This document shows, one piece after another, positions 34,249-42,594 of a stretch of 64,000 nucleotides of DNA (the first letter of the stretch is position 1; each line of letters opens with the position of its first letter). The position numbers were made by a program, and so were the translations under genes. The stretch is from Sellimonas sp963559135. GTDB taxonomy: Bacteria > Bacillota > Clostridia > Lachnospirales > Lachnospiraceae. The notes under the pieces were generated by a model that saw only the letters and a program-made list of their open reading frames with translations, did not search any database and was not told the origin of the DNA. The stretch spans positions 1-64,000 of the forward strand of contig CAUWJP010000002.1 of NCBI GenBank assembly GCA_963559135.1. The letters run 5' to 3'.

Positions 34249-34992
34249 TTATTGCTGATCAATATTGTAGAGTTTCTTTGCAAGTGTTTCAATAATATAC
34301 AGTACTGGGATCTGCGTCGTGACATTCCGCTCATTGACCAGAGCCTCGGATACATGGTAGGAAATATTGCAGTCCGCCATTTTGGAAAGCACAGAATTGG
34401 AATTGTTCGTAATGGAGATCAGTTTGCTTCCCCTTTGCTGAAGCTGGGATGCTATGGAAACCGTCTGTCTTGTCGTTCCAGACTCCGACAGAGCAATCGT
34501 CACCGTATTTTCCGCCAGTTTCTGCAGTACCGGAAGCCACGGATCATCGATGAACAGGCTGAACTGTCCTACGTTGGAGAAAAAGCGAGCTCCGTATTTT
34601 CCCAGAATTCCTGAGGATCCGACTCCTATAAATATGGTACATTGCGAATGTTTCAGATATTCGTATGCGTTTGTGATACTGCTCTGAAAATCTTCGGTAT
34701 TGATTGTTTTCAAAAAACTCTGCAGCTCTGTCGTCCCGTCATCTTTCAAAGCGTCTCTTTTTCCATTCAGATACTCTTTGTATTTGATCTTAAACTCACT
34801 GTAGCCATTGACGCCGCTTTTCTTGCAGAACCTCAGCACTGTTGCTGTCGATACATGAGCCAAGTCTCCCAGTTCCTTAATTGTCATGCTGCTGATCATC
34901 TCTCTGTTTTTTATGATACAGTCATATACCGCAAAATCCAGTTCTGTAAATGTATCCATAATTTCTTTTGTAAACATTACCATCACCGCCAT
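34249..34992 (-). CDS. RpiR-family regulator with SIS domain (B)
   Basis: 247 residues, same architecture as the next gene: HTH with TIKELGDLAHVSTATVLRF near 38-56 and SIS with CTIFIGVGSSGILGKYGARF near 117-136 and IALSESGTTRQTV near 170. Its SIS phosphate loop (GVGSSG) is more canonical than that of regulator A. Several in-frame ATGs lie near the 5' end (34992, 34983, 34977) and the true start is uncertain. Tandem RpiR genes could form a heteromeric or sequential control of the beta-glucoside operon. Confidence 0.9.
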   Translation of the reverse strand: MAVMVMFTKEIMDTFTELDFAVYDCIIKNREMISSMTIKELGDLAHVSTATVLRFCKKSGVNGYSEFKIKYKEYLNGKRDALKDDGTTELQSFLKTINTEDFQSSITNAYEYLKHSQCTIFIGVGSSGILGKYGARFFSNVGQFSLFIDDPWLPVLQKLAENTVTIALSESGTTRQTVSIASQLQQRGSKLISITNNSNSVLSKMADCNISYHVSEALVNERNVTTQIPVLYIIETLAKKLYNIDQQ

Positions 34993-35057
34993 GCCGTTTT
35001 TTTCATTATAAATGAGTTTCGTTTGATTTACACACCTACACGTTTCACAGGATTGAC

Positions 35058-36080
35058 TTACATCCTATTCTCGATATTCTTCATCAAATCCTCTATCACT
35101 TCTGTCTGACCTGTTTCCGTCTGGATTCCCAATTCCCGGCAAGTCTGCTCTAGTGCCTTGATTATCCATGGATTCCCGGAGACAATCTTTTTCATTCTCC
35201 CCTGTTGGCGCAGATGGCTCAAAAGAAAATTCGATAAAAGAGTGAATTCCGTCTCTTCCGGCTTCAGAAAGTATCGAGTAAGCAGCCTGCCTGACTGTGC
35301 GTCTACAGCGACAAACATGAACGGATTTCTTGGCCTCCCTGCCTCTTCATCACTTTCCGGAATGTGTGTGTAACAGAAATCTATCTGAACCTCCTGTTCT
35401 GTCTGCGGGTAGTTTTTCAGTTCTTCTTTCAATTCCTCTTTCTGAATCTCCATTCCCATATATGGACGACTCTGCTTCGGAATCTTCGCCGGAAACATAT
35501 TCCACTGTCCAGTCTCCACATTAAAAATCCTGCAAAGCCGTTCGTTCTCTTCCCACTTCATCGGCAGCTTCTTTGCTTCTAATGCCACGATACACATAAA
35601 CAAATTCCGGATTGCCTCCGTCATCATCACCGCTTCATCTAAATCCGGTGAGAACGGAATATACCTGGAACGGTAGGACAGAAAATTCGGCCACATTTCT
35701 TCTTTTACCATCTGAAGATTTAATGCTCCGGAAACTTCCTGCTGCATATAAAGCATGTCGGATTTTTTCCCGTATCGGCATACCAGCGCTCTTCTGTCAG
35801 ACATTGCATAATCTTCCGAGAGATACTTTTCTTCTCCTGTTCCCAGCTCATCTATCATGGTAAGATCCTGCCACCCTTTGAATCCCGGGTATATCTGTAT
35901 TTCTTTTTCCTCGCTCTTGTCCTGTCCCAGTACCCGGATAAATACCGGTTCCTTTTCATCTTTGAGCTGAATCACAACATACTGGTCTTTATTCAGATAA
36001 TTCCATGGCTTTTTTTCTTCTATCCGGGCGGCAGCTTCATAAAGCTCCCACCATTGTTTTAAAGTTGCTTCTTTTCGCAT
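35058..36080 (-). CDS. Uncharacterised two-domain protein (DUF7309/DUF6930-like)
   Basis: 340 residues, soluble. The N-terminal part (WWELYEAAARIEEKKPWNYL, then a beta-rich region) and the C-terminal part (FVAVDAQSGRLLTRYFLKPE, LEQTCRELGI) remind me of the DUF7309 and DUF6930 domains often found together; I am not certain of the accession. No catalytic motif is evident. A near-identical copy of its last ~35 codons is at 26113-26220. It precedes the RpiR pair by 65 bases with no sign of a functional link. Confidence 0.6.
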   Translation of the reverse strand: MRKEATLKQWWELYEAAARIEEKKPWNYLNKDQYVVIQLKDEKEPVFIRVLGQDKSEEKEIQIYPGFKGWQDLTMIDELGTGEEKYLSEDYAMSDRRALVCRYGKKSDMLYMQQEVSGALNLQMVKEEMWPNFLSYRSRYIPFSPDLDEAVMMTEAIRNLFMCIVALEAKKLPMKWEENERLCRIFNVETGQWNMFPAKIPKQSRPYMGMEIQKEELKEELKNYPQTEQEVQIDFCYTHIPESDEEAGRPRNPFMFVAVDAQSGRLLTRYFLKPEETEFTLLSNFLLSHLRQQGRMKKIVSGNPWIIKALEQTCRELGIQTETGQTEVIEDLMKNIENRM

Positions 36081-36158
36081 CTTTATTTTCCTCCATCTAT
36101 TTGCTTTGCTGACTTTTCTTTTGCTGTCTGCTCTCTTTTTACTATACCATGCTTTTCC

Positions 36159-36794
36159 TCACCTTGCCATGATATTCTGCTGTGCCCGTCGTTTCCTGTT
36201 ATTCTCAATCCATTCATCCAGGGACAGTGGCTCATAGTCTGAATACATGCAGAAGCAGTTCAGCATATTGCAGGGAATCGGCTCCTCCACCTGCGAATGA
36301 AGATTGACTCGCTTTGTCTCCTGTGTCTCTTTTACAAACCGGGATACGAGCTTCTCATCAAAGCTGTCGTGCACATGTCCGTACAACATATAAACATGAT
36401 CCTGACCTTTTGCATCTTTCCGATACTGTCCGTGATAACAGAACACAGGATAATGGCAGAGAATCACTCGTCTTTTACTGTCTTTCATCTCCGCATAAGG
36501 CCTGATCCAGACAAATCTCTCCCGTTCAAACTCCGAATCTTTCAGATAATAATCATGATTCCCTTCAATCAGATACAGACGTCCATGAAGCCTTCTCAGA
36601 ATTTCGTTTGTCTTTTCTCCTTTTTCCATCGAAAAATCACCAAGTATCACTACCTCATCTCTTGGTCGTACCTTCTCATTCCATTTTTTTATCATATATT
36701 CATTCATTTCTTCCGCATCCGCAAATCCTCTTCGATCCATCTTTTCGTTGAGCCCGCGGTGGAAAAAATGGCAGTCTGCAATGTAATACCTCAT
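36159..36794 (-). CDS. Metallophosphoesterase
   Basis: 211-residue calcineurin-like phosphoesterase. Metal ligands are visible in YYIADCHFFHRGL (residues 3-15), VILGDFS near 49, IEGNHDYY near 76, LCHYP near 113 and YGHVHDSF near 138, the complete D-x-H/GD/GNHD/H/GHxH set. It is close to the YfcE/phage-type small phosphoesterases; the natural substrate is unknown. It is transcribed away from the next, divergent gene. Confidence 0.88.
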   Translation of the reverse strand: MRYYIADCHFFHRGLNEKMDRRGFADAEEMNEYMIKKWNEKVRPRDEVVILGDFSMEKGEKTNEILRRLHGRLYLIEGNHDYYLKDSEFERERFVWIRPYAEMKDSKRRVILCHYPVFCYHGQYRKDAKGQDHVYMLYGHVHDSFDEKLVSRFVKETQETKRVNLHSQVEEPIPCNMLNCFCMYSDYEPLSLDEWIENNRKRRAQQNIMAR

Positions 36795-36871
36795 CGTATC
36801 TCCTCTTTTCCTTGCACTCTTCTGATCTTCATATTACAATAAAGTTACCTAATTTAAAAGGAGGTTTTTCC

Positions 36872-37213
36872 ATGAACGATACACAAAATCCTTTCGATGC
36901 CACGGACTGGGAATTATCAGATGACTACTACCAGGAACAGGAGGGCAAACCGGAACTGAAACTGGAAGATTTCATGACAGAGGATGAGGCTATTCCTTCT
37001 CCCGTTTCATTTGATAATACTGACAGCGAACTTAACCGGACTATCTCTGATGTAAAAAATGTTCTTTCTGTTTACGGAGAAGGGAAATCTGTAGAAGAGA
37101 TTGCACATCTGCTTTCTCTGGAGGCAGACTATGTACATACCATCCTCTATTGTGCCCAGGGATTTTCCGAGGATGACCCTATTGCCGTCGCACGCCTTGT
37201 GATGATGTCCTGA
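36872..37213 (+). CDS. Small acidic protein with a putative C-terminal helical domain
   Basis: 113 residues from the ATG after AAAGGAGG. The first ~55 residues are acidic and probably disordered (DATDWELSDDYYQEQEGKPE). The last ~55 form helices, with KSVEEIAHLLSLEADYVHTI near 76-95, reminiscent of a helix-turn-helix of sigma-70 region 4 or RNA-polymerase-associated type. I do not recognise the family. A membrane protein gene follows after 58 bases. Confidence 0.65.
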   Translation: MNDTQNPFDATDWELSDDYYQEQEGKPELKLEDFMTEDEAIPSPVSFDNTDSELNRTISDVKNVLSVYGEGKSVEEIAHLLSLEADYVHTILYCAQGFSEDDPIAVARLVMMS

Positions 37214-37271
37214 TCGTTCTTTCTGAAACTCGTTTCTAATGCATATGAACTCTACGAATGGAGGGATTGTT

Positions 37272-37946
37272 ATGAAAGAAACTCACTGTGAACCAGCAAA
37301 AAACACATGCGAACAGAGAAAACTGCTTCCAGCCGAAGCTCAGAGATTAGGCAAATTGTTGTCGATTCTTTTCTGGCTGTTTATTCCGTCCGCCATTGCG
37401 ACCATTATGACCAGCAACAATATGTCAGACCTTGCTCCTGCCATCTTTATCACAGGCAATATTCTTTGTGTCGCATGCTCTGTCATATACGGTATCATCT
37501 TACTTCAGATGGCTTGTACAGAGATACGATACCGTTTTGCCGGAATATGTTCACTGTTATATTCCGTAGTGACTATTCCAATCATAATTTTATCTATTCC
37601 AGTCCAGCTATCAGCGGGAACTCTGATCTTTTCTATCATTCAGACTGTTTTTGCATTTGCTTTCGTGTACACGGAATACACAGCTCATGCTTCGCTTCTG
37701 AGTGGAATAGATGATAATCTTTCCCGAAAATGGTCCTGCCTCTGGAAATGGTATTTCGGTAGTGACATTGTCATATTCTGTAGCTTGTTTTTCATGTTAG
37801 TTTCTCCTATCTTCGGCATTCTTCTGTTCCTCGTATCCGGCATCGCATTGATCGTGATAAGTATTCTGAAACTTGTTTACCTGTACAGAACAGCAAAGAT
37901 ATTCCGAAAATATGCAGATACTCAAAATTCTGAAAATATCATTTGA
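37272..37946 (+). CDS. Uncharacterised integral membrane protein
   Basis: 224 residues from the ATG seven bases after GGAGGG. Six hydrophobic segments (about 27-46, 53-75, 86-108, 113-134, 162-182, 187-208) after a short soluble N-terminus. No cysteine clusters, binding motifs or family resemblance that I can name. Terminator follows. Possibly co-transcribed with the small acidic protein before it. Confidence 0.65.
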   Translation: MKETHCEPAKNTCEQRKLLPAEAQRLGKLLSILFWLFIPSAIATIMTSNNMSDLAPAIFITGNILCVACSVIYGIILLQMACTEIRYRFAGICSLLYSVVTIPIIILSIPVQLSAGTLIFSIIQTVFAFAFVYTEYTAHASLLSGIDDNLSRKWSCLWKWYFGSDIVIFCSLFFMLVSPIFGILLFLVSGIALIVISILKLVYLYRTAKIFRKYADTQNSENII

Positions 37947-37969
37947 CTTTGTATTATCCGCGTTAATCC

Positions 37970-38000
37970 GGCCCTTTCTTGTAAAGAAAGGGTCTTTTTT
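37970..38000 (+). terminator. Intrinsic terminator
   Basis: GGCCCTTTCTT-GTAA-AGAAAGGGTC followed by TTTTTT, downstream of the six-segment membrane protein. Confidence 0.9.
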
Positions 38001-38142
38001 ATTGTTTGTCACGTCTTTTAAGTCAATTCCTTTTTCTTCCTTCTCTCCTGATAATATTTTTTCTTGAAATTTTACTCTCCCTTATGTTAGGATATATTCG
38101 CAAGTTAGTTTCGACTACCCATTTGGCATTTTGGAGGTAATT

Positions 38143-38532
38143 ATGAAGAAAAATCCTTTTCAAATTTTATGGCTTCTGGCAGCATTTTTCACTCTGGCTC
38201 TAGGCGCCGTCGGAGTTCTTTTACCGGTCCTTCCGACTACACCGTTTTTGCTTTTGTCTTCCTTCTGCTTTGCAAGAGGATCTGAACGGTTTCACAGATG
38301 GTTTTTGAATACAAAGCTTTATCGGAATCATCTGGACAGTTTTGTCAGGGATCGTGCTATGACATTAAAAACCAAATTTTGTATTCTGCTTCCTGCTTCT
38401 GCCATGCTCCTTATCGCTATGTACATGATGAGCAATCTTCCCGGCAGACTCTTTATCCTATTCCTGATTTTTTTCAAGTATATTTACTTCTTTACTAAAA
38501 TCCGGACTGTAAGGAAGGGGAAATACAGATGA
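38143..38532 (+). CDS. DUF454 (YbaN-like) membrane protein
   Basis: 129 residues from the ATG after GGAGG. The DUF454 pattern is clear: GAVGVLLPVLPTTPFLLLSSFCFARGSERFHRWF spans about 24-57, with two N-terminal and two C-terminal hydrophobic segments (about 83-101 and 103-120). Function is unknown. It overlaps the YgbA-like gene by 4 bases and opens a unit with two ABC exporter genes, which suggests a role linked to that exporter or to nitrosative/redox stress. Confidence 0.88.
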   Translation: MKKNPFQILWLLAAFFTLALGAVGVLLPVLPTTPFLLLSSFCFARGSERFHRWFLNTKLYRNHLDSFVRDRAMTLKTKFCILLPASAMLLIAMYMMSNLPGRLFILFLIFFKYIYFFTKIRTVRKGKYR

Positions 38533-38885
38533 GACATCCTGTCAGCATATCGGATAAACGGGAACAGGAAAAGCAGATCGTTGCTCTGATGATCCACTTA
38601 TACTGCCATCGCAGACACAGCATGCCGAAAGGGCAGCTCTGTCCGGACTGTGAAGCGCTTCTTTCCTATGCACAACTTCGTTCAGATAAGTGTCCGTTCA
38701 TGGAAACGAAGACTTTTTGCAGCAATTGTAAAGTCCACTGCTACCACCCGGAAATGCGAGAAAAAATCCGGGAGGTCATGCGGTTTTCCGGTCCCCGGAT
38801 GCTGTTGGTCCATCCTGTGATGGCCATCCGACATATGATCTGCAGTATGAAAGAAAAAAAGATAATGAAAGAAAGGAAAAGCTAA
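38529..38885 (+). CDS. Nitrous-oxide-stimulated promoter (YgbA) family protein
   Basis: 118 residues with the YgbA_NO pattern. Cysteine-rich core: YCHRRH, CPDCEALLSYAQLRSDKCPF and FCSNCKVHCYHPEMREKIR, then MRFSGPRMLLVHPVMAIRHM. The cysteines could bind metal or sense nitric oxide; in enterobacteria ygbA is induced under nitrosative stress. Overlaps the DUF454 gene (ATGA) and precedes the CydD-like gene by 1 base, so translation is coupled. Confidence 0.88.
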   Translation: MRHPVSISDKREQEKQIVALMIHLYCHRRHSMPKGQLCPDCEALLSYAQLRSDKCPFMETKTFCSNCKVHCYHPEMREKIREVMRFSGPRMLLVHPVMAIRHMICSMKEKKIMKERKS

Positions 38886-38886
38886 T

Positions 38887-40620
38887 ATGATTAAGCCAAG
38901 GCTTATGAAACTATTAAAGGGATCTGAAAAATATCTGATCCAAAATATTCTCTGGCAATGGATTGCCCTTCTTTTTCAGATTGCTGCTGTTTTTGCAGCA
39001 GGAAATTTTCTGGAACATCTGATAAAACAGACATTGTACCCAAATCTATGGCTACAGACCGCTGCTGTCGTAGTACTTGCACTTCTGGTTCGCTTTCTCA
39101 GCGAGAGGATGGCAACCATTTCTTCCGGCAAAGCAAGTGCCGATGTGAAACTTGTACTGCGCCGGCAGATTTATGGAAAGTTGCTCCGAATTGGAGCATC
39201 GTATAAAGAAAAAATTCCAACTTCCGAAGTCGTACAGGTCACAACAGAGGGCGTAGAGCAGCTGGAGATCTATTACGGCAGATATCTCCCTCAGCTTTTT
39301 TACAGTCTCCTTGCTCCTTTAACTCTTTTTCTTATTCTCTCTCCAATCAGCCTGAAAGCAAGCGTAGTTCTTCTGATCTGTGTCCCGCTTATTCCTGTTT
39401 CTATCATCGCAGTGCAGAAGTTTGCAAAAAAACTTTTGAGCCGCTACTGGGGAATTTACACGGAACTTGGAGATAGTTTTCTTGAAAATCTTCAAGGACT
39501 GACCACTTTGAAAATCTATCAGGCTGATGAGAAGAAAGCAAAAGAAATGGATGAAGAGGCGGAGCGTTTCCGCAAGATCACAATGAAAGTTCTGACCATG
39601 CAGCTGAACTCCGTCAGTGTCATGGATCTTGTCGCTTATGGAGGTGCCGCCGTCGGCATGATTGTCACTGTGCGGGAATATGCCGCCGGATCTCTTACAT
39701 TTTCCGGTGCATTTGCCATCATTCTTCTTGCATCCGAATTTTTTATTCCACTTAGGCTGCTCGGTTCATTTTTTCATATTGCAATGAACGGAATGTCTGC
39801 AAGTGACAAAATTTTCCGTATTCTCGATCTTGACGAAGGAAGACACGGCCATACTGCTCTTCCTTCCGGACCGATAGAAATTTCTCTTGAAAATGTAAAA
39901 TTCGGATATGAGGAAGAGCGTCCGGTTCTGCAGGATATTTCCATGACAATACCGCCAAAAAGTTTCGTATCTCTTGTCGGTGTTTCCGGCTGTGGAAAAA
40001 GTACCATCGCTTCTCTTCTGACCGGAAAGCAGAAAAACTATCTTGGCCAAATCCGTATTAACGGAATTCCAGTATCAGAAATCCGAGAGGAAGATCTGGC
40101 GCGTGCAATCACTCTGATTCGTCACAACAGCTATCTTTTCAAAGGAACTGTCCGGGACAATCTCCTTATGGCAAATCCTGATGCTTCCGACGATCAGATG
40201 CGGGAGGTTCTTGATAAAGTCCGCCTGCTTGATTTTCTGGAAAACCAGAATGGTCTGGATACTCTCCTCGAAGAACAGGGAAGCAACTTCTCCGGTGGAC
40301 AGCGACAGCGTCTTGCTCTTGCAAGGGCACTTCTCCACGACACGCCGATGTATATTCTCGATGAAGCTGCATCCAACATTGATGTAGAAAGCGAAGACCA
40401 GATCATGGAAGTGGTCAGAGAGCTTGCCGGTACAAAAACGATTCTTTTTATTTCCCATCGGCTTGCCAACGTCGTTGCTTCCGATTATATCTACATAATG
40501 AAAAACGGGATGATCGCAGAGAAAGGAACTCATGAAGAATTGATGAAGAAAAAAGGCAGTTATTCCTCAATGTATCAAAAACAACATGATTTATGCAAAA
40601 TAAGGGGGTGTGGTGCATGA
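38887..40620 (+). CDS. ABC exporter half-transporter, CydD-like
   Basis: 577 residues: a six-helix type I exporter membrane domain (to ~310) and an ATPase domain. Walker A GVSGCGKST near 364, signature NFSGGQRQRLALARAL near 471, Walker B MYILDEAASNIDVES near 492. The degenerate-free ATPase and the pairing with a second half-transporter resemble CydDC, which moves thiols (cysteine, glutathione) to the outside and is needed for cytochrome bd assembly. No cydAB is adjacent, so the CydD label is by similarity only. Confidence 0.8.
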   Translation: MIKPRLMKLLKGSEKYLIQNILWQWIALLFQIAAVFAAGNFLEHLIKQTLYPNLWLQTAAVVVLALLVRFLSERMATISSGKASADVKLVLRRQIYGKLLRIGASYKEKIPTSEVVQVTTEGVEQLEIYYGRYLPQLFYSLLAPLTLFLILSPISLKASVVLLICVPLIPVSIIAVQKFAKKLLSRYWGIYTELGDSFLENLQGLTTLKIYQADEKKAKEMDEEAERFRKITMKVLTMQLNSVSVMDLVAYGGAAVGMIVTVREYAAGSLTFSGAFAIILLASEFFIPLRLLGSFFHIAMNGMSASDKIFRILDLDEGRHGHTALPSGPIEISLENVKFGYEEERPVLQDISMTIPPKSFVSLVGVSGCGKSTIASLLTGKQKNYLGQIRINGIPVSEIREEDLARAITLIRHNSYLFKGTVRDNLLMANPDASDDQMREVLDKVRLLDFLENQNGLDTLLEEQGSNFSGGQRQRLALARALLHDTPMYILDEAASNIDVESEDQIMEVVRELAGTKTILFISHRLANVVASDYIYIMKNGMIAEKGTHEELMKKKGSYSSMYQKQHDLCKIRGCGA

Positions 40621-42272
40621 AACGGAGAAGTGGAATCCGGATTATGGGAGAACTGATCGGACTGATACGTCCTCTTCTCCATGTCATGGCCGGAGCAGTC
40701 CTTCTTGGAGTTGCCGGCTATCTGTGCGCTATTTTTCTTACTGTAATGGCGGGTGCCGGACTTTTAAAACTTTCCGGTCTGGTAGATGGCTTTTCTCTTG
40801 GCAGCCTGTTCTTTTGTCTTGGTGTAGCCGCCATCCTGCGCGGCATTCTTCATTACGGAGAGCAGGCCTGCAATCATTACATCGCATTTAAATTACTGGC
40901 ACTGATCCGCCACAAAGTATTTGCGAGCCTTCGCCGGCTCTGTCCTGCAAAACTGGACGGCAAAGAGAAGGGAAATCTGATTTCCATCCTGACAACAGAT
41001 ATCGAACTTTTAGAGGTTTTTTACGCCCATACGATCTCTCCGATTGCAATTGCGATCCTGACTTCTCTTATTATGGAAGTCATCTTTTTCCATTACAGTA
41101 TTCCTGCAGGAATTCTTGCACTGTGCGGCTATCTGTCCGTAGGACTCCTTGTCCCTTTTGTGAATTCCAAAAAGGGAGCGGCAAGCGGTATGACTTTCCG
41201 CAATGAATTTGGTGAACTGAACAGTTTCGTTCTGGACAGTCTCAGAGGTCTGGATGAGACCCTTCAATATGGATGCGGAAAAGAAAGATTAAATGAGATG
41301 GAAAAACGAAGCCGCAAACTAAATGAAAAGCAGACGGTCATGAAACATCTGGAAGGAATTCAGCGTGGAATCACCAGTCTTCTGATTCTTCTCTTTTCTT
41401 TCGGAATGCTCTTTCTTTGCAGCTGGCTCCATAACAACGGAACACTCTCCACGGACGGCGTCATCCTGTGTACAATATTAATGATGGGATCTTTTGGACC
41501 TGTCGTTGCACTTTCCCCCCTCTCCAACAATCTGATGCAGACGCTCGCCAGCGGAGAGCGAGTTCTCTCTCTTCTGGAAGAAGTGCCGGAAACGGAAGAT
41601 GTGAAAGGCAACGCCCCGATAGAATTTGGACAGACTGAATGCGAGGATCTGTACTTTTCTTATGAAAAAGAACCGATTTTGAAAGGTTACTCTCTAACCA
41701 TTCCAAAAGGAAGCCGAATCGGCATTCACGGAAAAAGCGGTTCCGGAAAATCTACTATTTTGAAACTTCTGATGCGATTTTATGATGCTGACAGTGGATC
41801 AATCCGAATTGGGGAAAGGGATATCTCATCCATCAACACAGAAAATCTCCGTGATATGGAAAGTTATGTCACCCAGGAGACAAGCCTGTTCCATGATTCC
41901 ATCGCCAACAATATTGCTATCGCAAAACCGGATGCCTCCAGAGACGAAATCGAGACCGCTGCGAAAAAGGCTTCTTTGCATGAATTTATTATAAGCCTTC
42001 CAAACGGATATGATACGATGGTAGGAGAACTGGGAGATACCTTATCAGGTGGAGAACGGCAACGGATCGGAATCGCCCGTGCTTTCCTACACAATGCTCC
42101 TCTCCTCCTTCTGGATGAACCGACAAGCAATCTCGATTCTCTCAACGAGAGCATTATTCTGAAGTCACTGAAAGAATTGGGGAATGACAAAACCATTGTC
42201 CTCGTATCCCACCGGGAATCAACGATGGCCGTCGCTGAAACAGTCTATGAAATGTCAGAAAGAGCTTCCTGA
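40617..42272 (+). CDS. ABC exporter half-transporter, CydC-like
   Basis: 551 residues from an ATG that overlaps the CydD-like stop (ATGA). A six-helix membrane domain is followed by the ATPase with GKSGSGKST near 377, signature TLSGGERQRIGIARAF near 478 and Walker B LLLLDEPTSNLDS near 498. Together with the previous gene it should form a heterodimer. Substrate may be a thiol, or something else if the CydDC resemblance is superficial. Confidence 0.8.
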   Translation: MKRRSGIRIMGELIGLIRPLLHVMAGAVLLGVAGYLCAIFLTVMAGAGLLKLSGLVDGFSLGSLFFCLGVAAILRGILHYGEQACNHYIAFKLLALIRHKVFASLRRLCPAKLDGKEKGNLISILTTDIELLEVFYAHTISPIAIAILTSLIMEVIFFHYSIPAGILALCGYLSVGLLVPFVNSKKGAASGMTFRNEFGELNSFVLDSLRGLDETLQYGCGKERLNEMEKRSRKLNEKQTVMKHLEGIQRGITSLLILLFSFGMLFLCSWLHNNGTLSTDGVILCTILMMGSFGPVVALSPLSNNLMQTLASGERVLSLLEEVPETEDVKGNAPIEFGQTECEDLYFSYEKEPILKGYSLTIPKGSRIGIHGKSGSGKSTILKLLMRFYDADSGSIRIGERDISSINTENLRDMESYVTQETSLFHDSIANNIAIAKPDASRDEIETAAKKASLHEFIISLPNGYDTMVGELGDTLSGGERQRIGIARAFLHNAPLLLLDEPTSNLDSLNESIILKSLKELGNDKTIVLVSHRESTMAVAETVYEMSERAS

Positions 42273-42278
42273 TCTCTA

Positions 42279-42345
42279 TTGACATTCATGTATTCTTTCG
42301 ATATAATCATCTGGACATCTGCGGATGCCAGATGATTATTTTTTG
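42279..42345 (+). promoter_or_regulatory. Consensus promoter overlapping a terminator hairpin
   Basis: TTGACA (42279-42284), 17 bases, TATAAT (42302-42307), a full match to the sigma-A consensus, just after the CydC-like stop. The TATAAT is part of a 12-bp perfect hairpin ATAATCATCTGG/CCAGATGATTAT (42303-42339) with a TTTTTT tail, which would end the upstream transcript. New transcripts from this promoter would start inside the hairpin loop side and not form it. Confidence 0.7.
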
Positions 42346-42434
42346 AAAGGATGTATTACATTTTTATGGACGAATCAAGCGACAGTGATTCTGAACATCA
42401 TAATTTTGTAAAAATGAAGATAGATACATATAGA

Positions 42435-42480
42435 AGGTATAGTCTGCCGTTTTTTCAAACAGTGGACTATACCTTTTTGT
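42435..42480 (+). terminator. Second hairpin in the gap before the CNNM/CorC gene
   Basis: AGGTATAGTC/GACTATACCT with a 20-base loop and TTTTTG tail. With the promoter at 42279-42307 it would yield a ~165-base RNA, or act as an attenuator for the downstream gene. I see no known riboswitch signature in 42345-42594. Confidence 0.6.
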
Positions 42481-42594
42481 GTATTTTTATCCGACTTCGA
42501 CTATGAGACTTCTCCGGTTTTTCGGAATCTCAGATTCGAAGCATAGAATTCTTACATTTTTACACATTATATGATGAATAAAGGAGAACTGATT

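Noticed and set aside
42366..42506. 46-codon plus-strand ORF starting MDESSDSDSEHHNF
   Set aside because: No ribosome binding site at a useful distance and its second half is a terminator hairpin.
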